Assembly: GCF_024362385.1 (NCBI RefSeq) | Contig: NZ_CP101466.1 | Span: 4,493,567-4,557,566 of the forward strand | Direction of reading: 5' to 3' | DNA length: 64,000 nt | Origin: Arthrobacter sp. DNA4 | GTDB lineage: Bacteria > Actinomycetota > Actinomycetes > Actinomycetales > Micrococcaceae | Part shown: positions 56,690 to 64,000 of the stretch, piece by piece | Numbering within the stretch: position 1 is the first letter of the stretch | Layout: every line of letters starts with the position of its first letter | Made by a program: the position numbers and the translations under genes | Notes under the pieces: model-generated | Seen by the model: the letters and a program-made list of their open reading frames with translations, nothing else | What the model was told of the DNA's origin: nothing | Databases searched by the model: none

Positions 56690-57351
56690 GGTACTCGTCC
56701 CCACCAGCCTAGGCTCTTCCCTCAGACAACCACTCGTCGACGAGCCGAAGTCTCACAAAGTCAGAGTCATCTTCTCGCCGGTTAACCAGCACCAACGGAT
56801 GCTCCTAGTAGTCCGTCCCGTAACTATGAAAGCGGCTTTCGGCGCAGCACACGTTGCCTCACCGGGGGATGAGCCGCGTCAGGGGCAGGCGGCTGGCAGT
56901 GGCAGTGAGGCATCGGATTCTTGCGTCACTGAATGCGGGGGACCCCATCAGTCTGGTGGCCGTATCAGCGCACGGCTCATGGGCAGCCAGGGCGGTCATC
57001 CACGCATCTAGTACAGATCGCCGAGAGATGACAAGTGAAGCATACCAGGAGATACCTTGAACCGGCGGTAGGCGCTAGCTGCCGGATGAGTGACTCATAG
57101 ACCGTGTCCTGCCCTGGGAGTGGCGTGCGCTTGGGAGCTCACGGCCTGCGCCTCCACCCGCTCAAGTCAGTGCCAGCTTCACCGTTCCTTCTGAGCAGCG
57201 AGAAATGCCCGTTGTCCAACGCCATTTGCCCGTACTAACGGGCGGAAAAGGGCGGACGCTGCTGGCTTCTACGATGCAGACGCCTCATATCAGGGGAGCT
57301 CCAGCACCCGAACGAATGCATCAGACGACCTCGGAAGATCTGGACGGTCAG

Positions 57352-57367
57352 GGTTTCACGTGAAACG
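57352..57367. other. parS site 9
   Basis: GGTTTCACGTGAAACG, 14 of 16 match with a perfect inner 14-bp palindrome; about 420 bp from the 3' end of parB. Confidence 0.9.
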
Positions 57368-57748
57368 TAGCCGCGGGACGTCAACGCAGTGAAACGCGAT
57401 CCGGGCAAGGATCATGAACGCTTGGTGGAATCCCAGAAGTGCGGATCGGAAACTTCTTCAACCGCTCACTAGACGCGCGAATCGTGGCGAAATACTCCTG
57501 GACCAGGAAAAACCCTTCAGACGTCCATTTCGATACGCTCGAGACGGGGAGGGCGCGGGCTGCTCCTCGCCTGCCAAGCGACCAAAACCTGCACGCTGAC
57601 GACAGTGCCTGGCGTCTCCCTTTCCGACGCGGACAAGGGGCAGCGAAATGACAAGATGCCGGTAGGGGCGGTTACAGGGATGAGAACCTCCCCCTAACAG
57701 CATGCCGTCGGGCGGTCTGGATACGCCTCTAGGCCCCCAAGACATGAG

Positions 57749-57779
57749 AAAGGCCCGATCCACAAGGAATCGGGCCTTT
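57749..57779 (-). terminator. Rho-independent terminator of parB
   Basis: AAAGGCCCGAT at 57749-57759 pairs with ATCGGGCCTTT at 57769-57779, an 11-bp perfect stem with a nine-base loop, right after the parB stop. It has T-rich ends on both strands. Confidence 0.88.
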
Positions 57780-57787
57780 CTCAGAGA

Positions 57788-59098
57788 CTAGTTGCTGGAA
57801 CCCGGAGCCAGAACGTCCATGATCCGGTTCAAGTCCTCAACGCTGGCAAACTCGATACTGACCTTGCCTTTCCTGACACCCAGCGAGATCTTGACGTTGG
57901 TGTCAAGACGGTCAGAGAGCGAGGATGCAAGATAGTCAAGCCGTTCGTGCCTGGCACCGGGGCGCGGAATGTTGTTCTTGGCAGACTTGGCAGGATCCTG
58001 GTAGAGGGTCACTGCTTCCTCTGTTGCCCTAACGGACATTCCTTCCGCCACGATCTTCTGGGCCAGCCGCTCCATGGCTGCTGCATCCGGAAGCGACAGA
58101 AGGGCCCTGGCATGGCCTGCGGACAGCACACCGGCGGCCACGCGGCGCTGCACCAGCGGGGGCAGCTTGAGGAGACGAAGTGTGTTGGACACCTGGGGTC
58201 GGGAACGGCCGATACGGTCCGCCAGCTGCTCGTGGGTGGTGCCGAAGTCCTCCAGGAGCTGCTGGTAAGCCGCCGCCTCTTCCAGGGGGTTCAGCTGGCT
58301 GCGGTGAAGGTTCTCGAGCAGGGCATCCCGCAAGAGGTCGTCATCCGTTGTGTCACGGATGATGGCGGGGATGGTTTCCAGCCCTGCTGCCTGCACAGCA
58401 CGCCAGCGGCGCTCACCCATGACGAGCTCATAGGGCTCGCTACCGTGTTCGGTTGAAGTACGGACAACAATTGGCTGAAGGACGCCGATTTCCCGCACGG
58501 AATGAACAAGCTCGGCCATGTCGTCTTCATCAAAGACGCTTCGGGGCTGTTTCCGGTTGGGATGGATATCGGCAACGGGGATTTCCGCGAAACGGGCGCC
58601 CGGAACCTCCACGAGCTCGACACCGGAGTCCACAGGACTCGTTACCTCGGCGGCAGCAGGTTCGGCAACAGGATCGGCGTTGCGCTCTGCCACAGCAGCA
58701 GATGCTTCCACTGAAGGGTCAGTTTCAGCTGCTGCCTTGGCCTCAGGAGTGGGCGCCTTTTTGGCGGGAGCCTTTTTCGTTGGAGCGGCAGCTGCAGCAG
58801 AAGCTGCATCCTTCTTCCCGTCCTCACTGACCTTGTCCCCAGAGGAACTGGCGGCTGCCGGCTTGGCTGAGGACCGGCTGTTCGAACCCGCAGAATCCTT
58901 TGCCTGGGTCTTGGCAGCGGCAGGCGCCGCAGGGGTCGCAGGTTGCTCCAACGGTTCGGTCTTCTTCCGGCCCTCGGGGAAGAAGAGATCCACGGGCCGG
59001 GACACCGCCCCACCGTTACCGGAGGACCCATTGGCTGCGGCGGAACTAGGAATCAGCGCGCCAAGACCGCGGCCTAGGCCCCGTCGCTTCTCGCTCAT
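57788..59098 (-). CDS. parB: Chromosome partitioning protein ParB
   Basis: A parS-binding CTPase clamp of 436 residues. A low-complexity N-terminal extension of about 165 residues, rich in Ala, Lys and Pro, precedes the conserved core. The core has the CTP-binding motif GERRWRA near 228, the [13 protein letters not shown] region, and the helix-turn-helix [19 protein letters not shown] near 291. The C-terminus is the dimerisation domain. The extension is long for the family. ParB loads on the parS sites next door and works with ParA. Confidence 0.95.
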   Translation of the reverse strand: MSEKRRGLGRGLGALIPSSAAANGSSGNGGAVSRPVDLFFPEGRKKTEPLEQPATPAAPAAAKTQAKDSAGSNSRSSAKPAAASSSGDKVSEDGKKDAASAAAAAPTKKAPAKKAPTPEAKAAAETDPSVEASAAVAERNADPVAEPAAAEVTSPVDSGVELVEVPGARFAEIPVADIHPNRKQPRSVFDEDDMAELVHSVREIGVLQPIVVRTSTEHGSEPYELVMGERRWRAVQAAGLETIPAIIRDTTDDDLLRDALLENLHRSQLNPLEEAAAYQQLLEDFGTTHEQLADRIGRSRPQVSNTLRLLKLPPLVQRRVAAGVLSAGHARALLSLPDAAAMERLAQKIVAEGMSVRATEEAVTLYQDPAKSAKNNIPRPGARHERLDYLASSLSDRLDTNVKISLGVRKGKVSIEFASVEDLNRIMDVLAPGSSN

Positions 59099-59163
59099 GG
59101 GTAAATCCCTCCAGTGGTAGACCCAGGACCAGCCTGGCTCCGTGCGTTGCGGTATTGAAGATT

Positions 59164-60246
59164 CTAGCGTTCCGCTATTTCAGCAGCGGCTTCCAAGTAG
59201 GACAGTGCACCACTTGAGGAAGGGTCGTACGTCATGACGGTCTGCTGGTAGCTGGGGGCCTCGGAGATCCGCACAGACCGCGGCACGACGGCCGAGAGCA
59301 CCTGGTCGGGGAAGTGCTGGCGCACCTCAGCGGCCACCTGTGCAGCGAGGTTTGTGCGGCCGTCGTACATGGTCAGCAGGATGGTGGAGACAACAAGATC
59401 TGCATTGAGGTGCTTTTGGATCATCTCAATGTTCTTGAGGAGCTGGCTGAGGCCTTCCAACGCGTAGTATTCGCACTGGATGGGGATCAGGACCTCGTTG
59501 GCCGCACAAAAAGCGTTGACGGTCAGGAGGCCCAGGCTCGGCGGGCAGTCGATGAAGACGTAGTCCAGGCGCTCTTCACCGTTCTTCTCGCGCACCTTGG
59601 CATAGACGTCGATGGCTCGCCGCAAACGCTGTTCGCGGGCCACGAGCGATACCAGTTCAATTTCCGCACCGGCGAGGTGGATCGTGGTAAGCGCACAGAT
59701 GAGCTTTCCGATGTCCGGGCACGGGGCAACAACATCAGCCAGCGGGACGTCATTGATCAGCACGTCGTAGATGCTGTCTACGTCTGCGTGGTGTTCAATT
59801 CCCAATGCAGTGGAAGCATTGCCCTGCGGATCGATATCGATGACCAGGACGTTGAGTCCGGCAGCAGCCAGCGCAGCGGCGATGTTCACGGTGGTGGTGG
59901 TTTTACCCACTCCGCCCTTTTGGTTGGACACCGTGAAGATCCGGGTCTTTTCCGGGCGCGGAAGCTTTCGCCCCATCAAGCGCTCACGGCGCTTCGTCTC
60001 GTGGGCAAGCTCACGGGCGATGGGGCTCGAGTCGTCGATGGCGTCAATGACGTTGGAGCGACCGCTGGAGGTTGTTTCACGTGAAACCACGCTTCCGGAA
60101 GAGGGAGAGGAAACCGTTTTAGGGTGATTACCGCCCCGACCCGGAGCCGTGGCGGTACCCGACAGTCCTGACCCAGCGACAGAACGTGCCGACCCCAAGG
60201 ACACAAACGGCGGGATCCGTTGTGCGGAGGCTTCACTACTGGTCAC
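59164..60246 (-). CDS. parA: Chromosome partitioning ATPase ParA
   Basis: A ParA/Soj ATPase of 360 residues. The deviant Walker A motif [16 protein letters not shown] lies near 108-123, and [11 protein letters not shown] is the Walker B region. An N-terminal extension of about 100 residues precedes it, rich in Ser and Gly, with a parS site read in frame as VSRET. The GTG start opens [12 protein letters not shown]; if the real start is at a later in-frame codon, the parS site would lie in the leader instead. It forms an operon with parB. Confidence 0.94.
   Translation of the reverse strand: MTSSEASAQRIPPFVSLGSARSVAGSGLSGTATAPGRGGNHPKTVSSPSSGSVVSRETTSSGRSNVIDAIDDSSPIARELAHETKRRERLMGRKLPRPEKTRIFTVSNQKGGVGKTTTTVNIAAALAAAGLNVLVIDIDPQGNASTALGIEHHADVDSIYDVLINDVPLADVVAPCPDIGKLICALTTIHLAGAEIELVSLVAREQRLRRAIDVYAKVREKNGEERLDYVFIDCPPSLGLLTVNAFCAANEVLIPIQCEYYALEGLSQLLKNIEMIQKHLNADLVVSTILLTMYDGRTNLAAQVAAEVRQHFPDQVLSAVVPRSVRISEAPSYQQTVMTYDPSSSGALSYLEAAAEIAER
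60073..60088. other. parS site 10, inside parA
   Basis: TGTTTCACGTGAAACC, 15 of 16 match. It lies in the coding region of the ParA N-terminal extension and is read as Val-Ser-Arg-Glu-Thr. Confidence 0.93.
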
Positions 60247-60335
60247 TGGGGCACACTCACTCTCGTTCAGCCAATTTTGCTGCCGTTGTCTAGCCTAACT
60301 GCTCGCACCTGCTGACAGCCGTCAGCGGGCCCGCG

Positions 60336-60986
60336 TTAGGACTTCTTTTGGGACTTGTTCACCACGATGCGGACCACCGTGGTGGGTTCTTCCAGCAGGT
60401 TGTCACCCACCGTCAGCACCGAGGTCTCCACACCACCCAGCTTGCGGATGGTCTTTGCCGCCTTCTCGATCTCTTCGCCGGCGCTGCGGCCCTTGATCGC
60501 CACCACTTCACCGTGCCCTCCCAACAGCGGGATGGTAAGGCCGGCAAGGTTGGTCAACGCCGAAACGGCGCGGGCCGTCACCACGTCGGCCTCCACGTGT
60601 CCCACGGCCAGCTCGGCCCGCGTACGCATCACCGTGACATTGTCCAGGCCGAGGTCATCAACCACTTCCTGGAGCCAGATCACCCTGCGCTCCAGCGGTT
60701 CGATGAGGGTCAGCTCAAGGTCGGGACGCGCGATGGCAAGGCAAAGACCAGGCAGTCCTGCGCCGCTTCCGACGTCGGCCACATGGCTCCCCTGGGCGAT
60801 CTCGCTTTCAATGACCGCGCAATTGAGCACGTGGCGGCTCCACAGCCTGGGAACCTCGCGCGGGCCAATCAGGCCCCGTTCCGTCCCGGACGTGGCGAGG
60901 TGCTCAACATACCGCTTGGCCAGCTCGAGGCGGTCGCCGAAGATCTTCTCAGCAGCGCGGAGCTCTGCTGCCGTGATGTCAACCAT
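60336..60986 (-). CDS. rsmG: 16S rRNA (guanine527-N7)-methyltransferase RsmG
   Basis: A SAM-dependent methyltransferase of 216 residues that modifies G527 of 16S rRNA; loss gives low-level streptomycin resistance in other bacteria. The SAM motif is ADVGSGAGLPGLCLAIARP near 70-88. VTARAVSALTNLAGLTIPLL is also typical. Usual length and place before parA. Confidence 0.95.
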   Translation of the reverse strand: MVDITAAELRAAEKIFGDRLELAKRYVEHLATSGTERGLIGPREVPRLWSRHVLNCAVIESEIAQGSHVADVGSGAGLPGLCLAIARPDLELTLIEPLERRVIWLQEVVDDLGLDNVTVMRTRAELAVGHVEADVVTARAVSALTNLAGLTIPLLGGHGEVVAIKGRSAGEEIEKAAKTIRKLGGVETSVLTVGDNLLEEPTTVVRIVVNKSQKKS

Positions 60987-61006
60987 AACTATTGGGTCAG
61001 CATTCT

Positions 61007-61570
61007 CTAGTCTGCGGAAACAACAATGTGGCGTCCGGCGCCTTCGCCCTCGGACTCGCTGACCAGGCCGAGATCGGCCACGGCGTCGTGCACGATCTTG
61101 CGTTCGTAGGCACTCATCGGCTCAAGGGCCACCGGCTTGCCGGTTTCCTTCACGGAAGCCGCGGCGTCCTCGGCGACCTTCTGCAAATGCCCGGTACGTT
61201 CCTGCCGGTAGCCGTTGATGTCCAGGACAAGCCGCGAACGGTTCTCCGTTGCGGACAGCACTGCCAGGCGGGTGAGCTCCTGCAAAGCTTCCAGGACTTC
61301 ACCGTCTTCGCCAACCAGGCCCTCCAGCCCCTCGGCCTCATCCTCGGCGACGATGGAGATGTAGGTCCGTCCGTTGCGGACCTCGATGTCGATGTCACCG
61401 TCGATGTCCGCGATGTCCAGCAGCTCTTCCAGGTAATCGGCAGCCACGTCCCCCTCTTCTTCGAGGCGACTGGCGGCGGAACCCTTGGGGGACGAATCGT
61501 CCTGGCCCACGGACGCGTCCTGATCTTCGATTTCTTCAGAAAAGGCGTGTTCGGTGCTCTCAGCTGACAT
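61007..61570 (-). CDS. jag: RNA-binding protein Jag/KhpB
   Basis: A protein of 187 residues with an acidic N-terminus, a KH domain (about 45-115, with GLVGEDGEVLEALQELTRLA) and a C-terminal R3H domain (MSAYERKIVHDAVADLG). It lacks the Jag-N domain found in Firmicutes, as usual in actinobacteria. It overlaps the yidC stop by one base (TAATG), so translation is coupled. Confidence 0.93.
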   Translation of the reverse strand: MSAESTEHAFSEEIEDQDASVGQDDSSPKGSAASRLEEEGDVAADYLEELLDIADIDGDIDIEVRNGRTYISIVAEDEAEGLEGLVGEDGEVLEALQELTRLAVLSATENRSRLVLDINGYRQERTGHLQKVAEDAAASVKETGKPVALEPMSAYERKIVHDAVADLGLVSESEGEGAGRHIVVSAD

Positions 61571-62541
61571 TACTTCTTCTTCCTGTTCTTGCGCTGGGGC
61601 TGGACGCGCTGTGCCTTGATCTCAACTGCGGCCGCCGCTGCGGCGTCCGCTGCTTCATCCCGTTTCCCGCTGAGGACGGACAGGGCCGGCAGGCCCTTGG
61701 CGGCACGGCGTTCGGCGAGGGCCTTGGCTGCGGGGGATCCCGGCGTCGGCATGCGGCGGATGACGAAGAACTGCTGGCCCATCGTCCAAAGGTTGGTGGT
61801 GGTCCAGTAGATCAGCACGCCGATGGGGAAGTTAATGCCACCGACGCCGAAGACGATGGGCAGGATGTACAGCATCATCTTCTGCTGGCGCATGAACGGG
61901 CTGGCCATGGCTTCTTCAGACATGTTCTTCGCCATGATCTGCTTCTGGGTGATGAACTGCGAGGCAGTCATGGCCAGGATCATCACGATGGAAAGGATCC
62001 ACACGGCGACCTGGTTGCCGCCACCCCCGCCATGCAGCAGGGAGGCGGACAGCGGAGCCCCGAAAATGCTTGAGGCGTCGAATTCCACTACCTGCTCGTG
62101 GCTCATGGCTCCGATGCCGGCGCCCTGGTCCTTTGCGGCGGAAATACCGGAGAGTACCTGGAACAGGGCAAAGAAGAACGGCATCTGGATCAGCATGGGC
62201 AGGCACGCCGAGAACGGGTTGGTCCCGTGCTTCTTGTACATGGCCATCTGTTCCTGGGCCATCGCCTGGCGGGACAGCTGGTCAGTCTTGCCCTTGTACT
62301 TGTCCTGGAGCTTCTTCAGGTCCGGCTGCAGCAGCTGCATGCCGCGCTGGGCCTTGATCTGCTTGACGAATACCGGGATCAGTGCGGCACGGATCACCAG
62401 CACCAGTCCGATGATGGACAGTGTCCACGTCCAGCCGTTCGCAGCGGGCATCCCGATGGCGCTCAGGCCATCGTGGAATCCAATCATGATGATTGAAACC
62501 AGCCACTTGAACGGGGCCATGATTGTTCCAAAGAAGTCCAT
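61570..62541 (-). CDS. yidC: Membrane protein insertase YidC
   Basis: A polytopic insertase of 323 residues with the 60KD_IMP domain. The first segment is WLVSIIMIGFHDGLSAIG; the conserved cytoplasmic loop includes MQLLQPDLKKLQDKYKGK. NPFSACLPMLIQMPFFFALF is the core of the family. The C-terminus is Lys/Arg-rich (ending RKNRKKK), which may bind ribosomes. Confidence 0.95.
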   Translation of the reverse strand: MDFFGTIMAPFKWLVSIIMIGFHDGLSAIGMPAANGWTWTLSIIGLVLVIRAALIPVFVKQIKAQRGMQLLQPDLKKLQDKYKGKTDQLSRQAMAQEQMAMYKKHGTNPFSACLPMLIQMPFFFALFQVLSGISAAKDQGAGIGAMSHEQVVEFDASSIFGAPLSASLLHGGGGGNQVAVWILSIVMILAMTASQFITQKQIMAKNMSEEAMASPFMRQQKMMLYILPIVFGVGGINFPIGVLIYWTTTNLWTMGQQFFVIRRMPTPGSPAAKALAERRAAKGLPALSVLSGKRDEAADAAAAAAVEIKAQRVQPQRKNRKKK

Positions 62542-62556
62542 ACTTATCCCTATTCG

Positions 62557-62949
62557 TCAGGCCGCACTGCGGCCTTCTTCATCAGTCCGAGCAACCAGGT
62601 ACCTGTCCGGATTGTTCAGCACAACAATTGTGGGGGTCTGGCCTGCAGGCCATTCCCGGCCGCCGGCGGGGACGTGGTCCACTCCACCGGCGTTCCATGG
62701 GTGGCAGTGGCCAAGCCGCCGGGCGGCAAGCCAGCTTCCCTTGACGGCGCCGTGGACGGTGACCGCTTCCAGGGCATAGGCCGAGCATGAAGGGAAGAAT
62801 CGGCAGACTGGACCGTACAAGGGAGAAACCACCTTGCGGTAGGCCATCAGCAGAAGGATGAGGATGTTCCGGGGCAGGTTCCAGAGGAACTTCCCGACGG
62901 CGGCAATCACGTTGCGGAGATGGGCGACGACGGCGGTGGCGTTAGGCAC
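62557..62949 (-). CDS. yidD: Membrane protein insertion efficiency factor YidD
   Basis: A protein of 130 residues with the family core RKVVSPLYGPVCRFFPSCSA followed by YALEAVTVHG. It has an amphipathic N-terminus. It helps insertion of membrane proteins together with YidC. The GTG start overlaps the 3' end of rnpA by 8 bp. Confidence 0.93.
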   Translation of the reverse strand: MPNATAVVAHLRNVIAAVGKFLWNLPRNILILLLMAYRKVVSPLYGPVCRFFPSCSAYALEAVTVHGAVKGSWLAARRLGHCHPWNAGGVDHVPAGGREWPAGQTPTIVVLNNPDRYLVARTDEEGRSAA

Positions 62950-63352
62950 GCGGTGTCCCCTCCTGTGTTGTACCGGCTGAACCCTTGGCGGCAGCCCGTG
63001 GAGGGCGGCCGGCCAGCCGGTTCAGCGTCGATTCCAGTGCAGCGTTGTAGTCCGACAGCAGCTGGTCCCAGCTGGCCGAGGCGGACGCAGGAAGCGCCCG
63101 CACCACGATAGCGAGTCCTGTACCGTGCTCGCGCAACGATGCAGCACCCGCTTCTCTCAGTCTCCTCTTAACGAGGTTCCTGACCACAGCGTTCCCTACA
63201 CTCTTGGAAACAATGAACCCGATCCGGCTGGGTTCGTCGGCAGCAATGGCTGCCGCATATAACACTACGTTCCGGCGCCCATTGCGGACACCGGAACGTA
63301 CAGTTGTTGAAAAATCAGTTGAGGTCCTCAGGCGGTTGCGGGTGGCCAGCAC
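62942..63352 (-). CDS. rnpA: Ribonuclease P protein component
   Basis: A basic protein of 136 residues, the protein part of RNase P, which matures tRNA 5' ends. The RNA-binding motif is VVRNLVKRRLREAG near 55-68. RIGFIVSKSVGNA precedes it. GTG start, 40 bp after rpmH. Confidence 0.94.
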   Translation of the reverse strand: MLATRNRLRTSTDFSTTVRSGVRNGRRNVVLYAAAIAADEPSRIGFIVSKSVGNAVVRNLVKRRLREAGAASLREHGTGLAIVVRALPASASASWDQLLSDYNAALESTLNRLAGRPPRAAAKGSAGTTQEGTPRA

Positions 63353-63392
63353 CTTAAACTCGCAAAGGAATGTCTACCGATAAGCCAGTTAT

Positions 63393-63530
63393 TTAGGCCG
63401 ACAGTTCGGTGCGGCCCTTGCCACGACGGGCTGCCAGGATGGCACGGTAAGCACGGGTACGCATACGAAGGCGGAAGCCGTGCTTCTTGGCTCGACGGCG
63501 GTTATTCGGCTGAAAAGTCCGCTTGCTCAC
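63393..63530 (-). CDS. rpmH: 50S ribosomal protein L34
   Basis: A basic protein of 45 residues, [20 protein letters not shown] and further, ending GRTELSA. A short gene with GTG start. It begins the operon rpmH-rnpA-yidD-yidC-jag-rsmG, a conserved order beside the origin. Confidence 0.97.
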   Translation of the reverse strand: MSKRTFQPNNRRRAKKHGFRLRMRTRAYRAILAARRGKGRTELSA

Positions 63531-64000
63531 GTTAGTTACTCCAGTGGATCAAAGGTGCGCCCACCCGATCAGTAATGGGGAAGAACTGGCCGACGCTAAG
63601 TTTTGTATATGCACGCTTCCCCCGGCTGCTCCAGGCGCATTGCGCTTGGATGTTCAGATGGGGCCAAAAAGCGGACACAAAGGACTTCACAACGTTAGGG
63701 CAATCTGCAAGCCCGAGTCAAACCGGGGCGCCCCGTAACGGCTGTCCCCAGCTGTTCCTAAGTATCCCCAACAGCCTGTGGATGAAGTGGCTCACAGGGG
63801 TGCTTCGGGAACCACAACCGTGTAATTATCCACAGCCGGATAGCCAGCTATCTTCTAGGCTTTTCATCCCCTAGAGTGTCCCAGTAGCCGATTATCCACG
63901 GACTGTGCATAACCCTGTGGATTAAGCTGGGCCAGCACCCTGGTTCCGGACTTGGGGCTGCAGGCAATGCAGGCATAGCAAGTTTTGAGGGAACCGATTG
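63531..64000. other. rpmH-dnaA intergenic region with DnaA boxes
   Basis: No gene is seen in these 470 bp. TTATCCACA is at 63826-63834 and TTATCCACG at 63892-63900. Near matches on the other strand are TGTGGATGA at 63777-63785, TGTGCATAA at 63904-63912 and TGTGGATTA at 63916-63924. This is the usual leader of dnaA, which should start beyond the window on the plus strand. It may form part of oriC or serve dnaA autoregulation. Confidence 0.75.

Larger units (their letters stand above)
53161..57748. other. Gene-free parS/DnaA-box island between trxA and parB
   Basis: About 4.6 kb with no reading frame that shows a known family, a sensible ribosome binding site and coding-type sequence. The longest open frames (201 and 159 codons near 55.4-56.1 kb) overlap on opposite strands and run through DnaA boxes, so they are taken as chance. 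The island holds nine parS sites, four exact TTATCCACA boxes, a cruciform-like inverted repeat and many CTAG tetramers. It is bounded by the trxA terminator on the left and the parB terminator on the right. It is probably a ParB-loading centromere region; other roles are inference. Confidence 0.75.

Noticed and set aside
1..64000. rRNA, tRNA, insertion sequences and CRISPR arrays
   Set aside because: I looked for tRNA-like arms, transposase genes with terminal repeats and regularly spaced repeats and saw none. A covariance-model scan could still find a small RNA.

Overview
The window looks like the origin-proximal left replichore of a high-G+C actinobacterium. The right end carries the conserved block rpmH-rnpA-yidD-yidC-jag-rsmG-parA-parB (all on the minus strand) next to trxB-trxA, murJ, a NUDIX gene and cca. 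DnaA-box-like sequences just before the right edge suggest that dnaA begins beyond it. Protein style and gene order fit the Micrococcaceae (Arthrobacter/Pseudarthrobacter group); that genus-level guess is inference.

Region 1 (1-28.8 kb) is an exopolysaccharide (EPS) locus. Two large secreted proteins sit at its outer edges and point inward: a PKD-domain protein at 416-2659 (+) and a 1465-residue protein with three DUF4082-like modules at 24082-28479 (-). Between them are a large ATPase/LuxR-type regulator, a polyprenyl-phosphate sugar-1-phosphate transferase, amino-sugar enzymes (Gfo/Idh/MocA dehydrogenase, SDR, two DegT aminotransferases, NeuD/PglD-like acetyltransferase), several glycosyltransferases, a Wzx-type flippase, a membrane acyltransferase, a Wzz/BY-kinase and a Wzy-type polymerase. 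Eight consecutive genes (7698-16618) overlap by start and stop codons. Two genes are broken as read: a glycosyltransferase (frameshift plus in-frame stop) and the polymerase (in-frame stop). Two cis motifs recur: TAGGTA arrays before both edge genes, and CCACAAA-N38/39-TAGTT before three inner EPS units. A 29-bp copy of the 3' end of the neighbouring M18 aminopeptidase gene lies at the inner edge of the DUF4082 gene.

Region 2 (28.8-47.6 kb) is mostly minus-strand housekeeping and accessory genes: M18 aminopeptidase, amino acid permease, ABC-2 exporter pair, PAP2-diacylglycerol kinase fusion, MFS-DeoR pair, ABC-F protein, penicillin-binding lipoprotein, FAD oxidoreductase, GT87-like membrane protein, histidine phosphatase and cca. 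Two very short ORFs with near-perfect Shine-Dalgarno sequences lie at 44.0-44.6 kb.

Region 3 (47.0-53.2 kb, +) holds NUDIX, murJ, a pseudokinase-like membrane protein, trxB (with a SigR-type promoter) and trxA.

Region 4 (53.2-57.8 kb) is about 4.6 kb with no credible gene. It holds nine ParB-binding parS sites and four exact TTATCCACA DnaA boxes; a tenth parS lies inside parA. It reads as a centromere-like island, perhaps with an origin-related or DnaA-titrating role.

Region 5 (57.8-64.0 kb, -) is parB, parA, rsmG, jag, yidC, yidD, rnpA, rpmH and the DnaA-box-containing leader toward dnaA. I saw no rRNA, tRNA, insertion sequence or CRISPR array.
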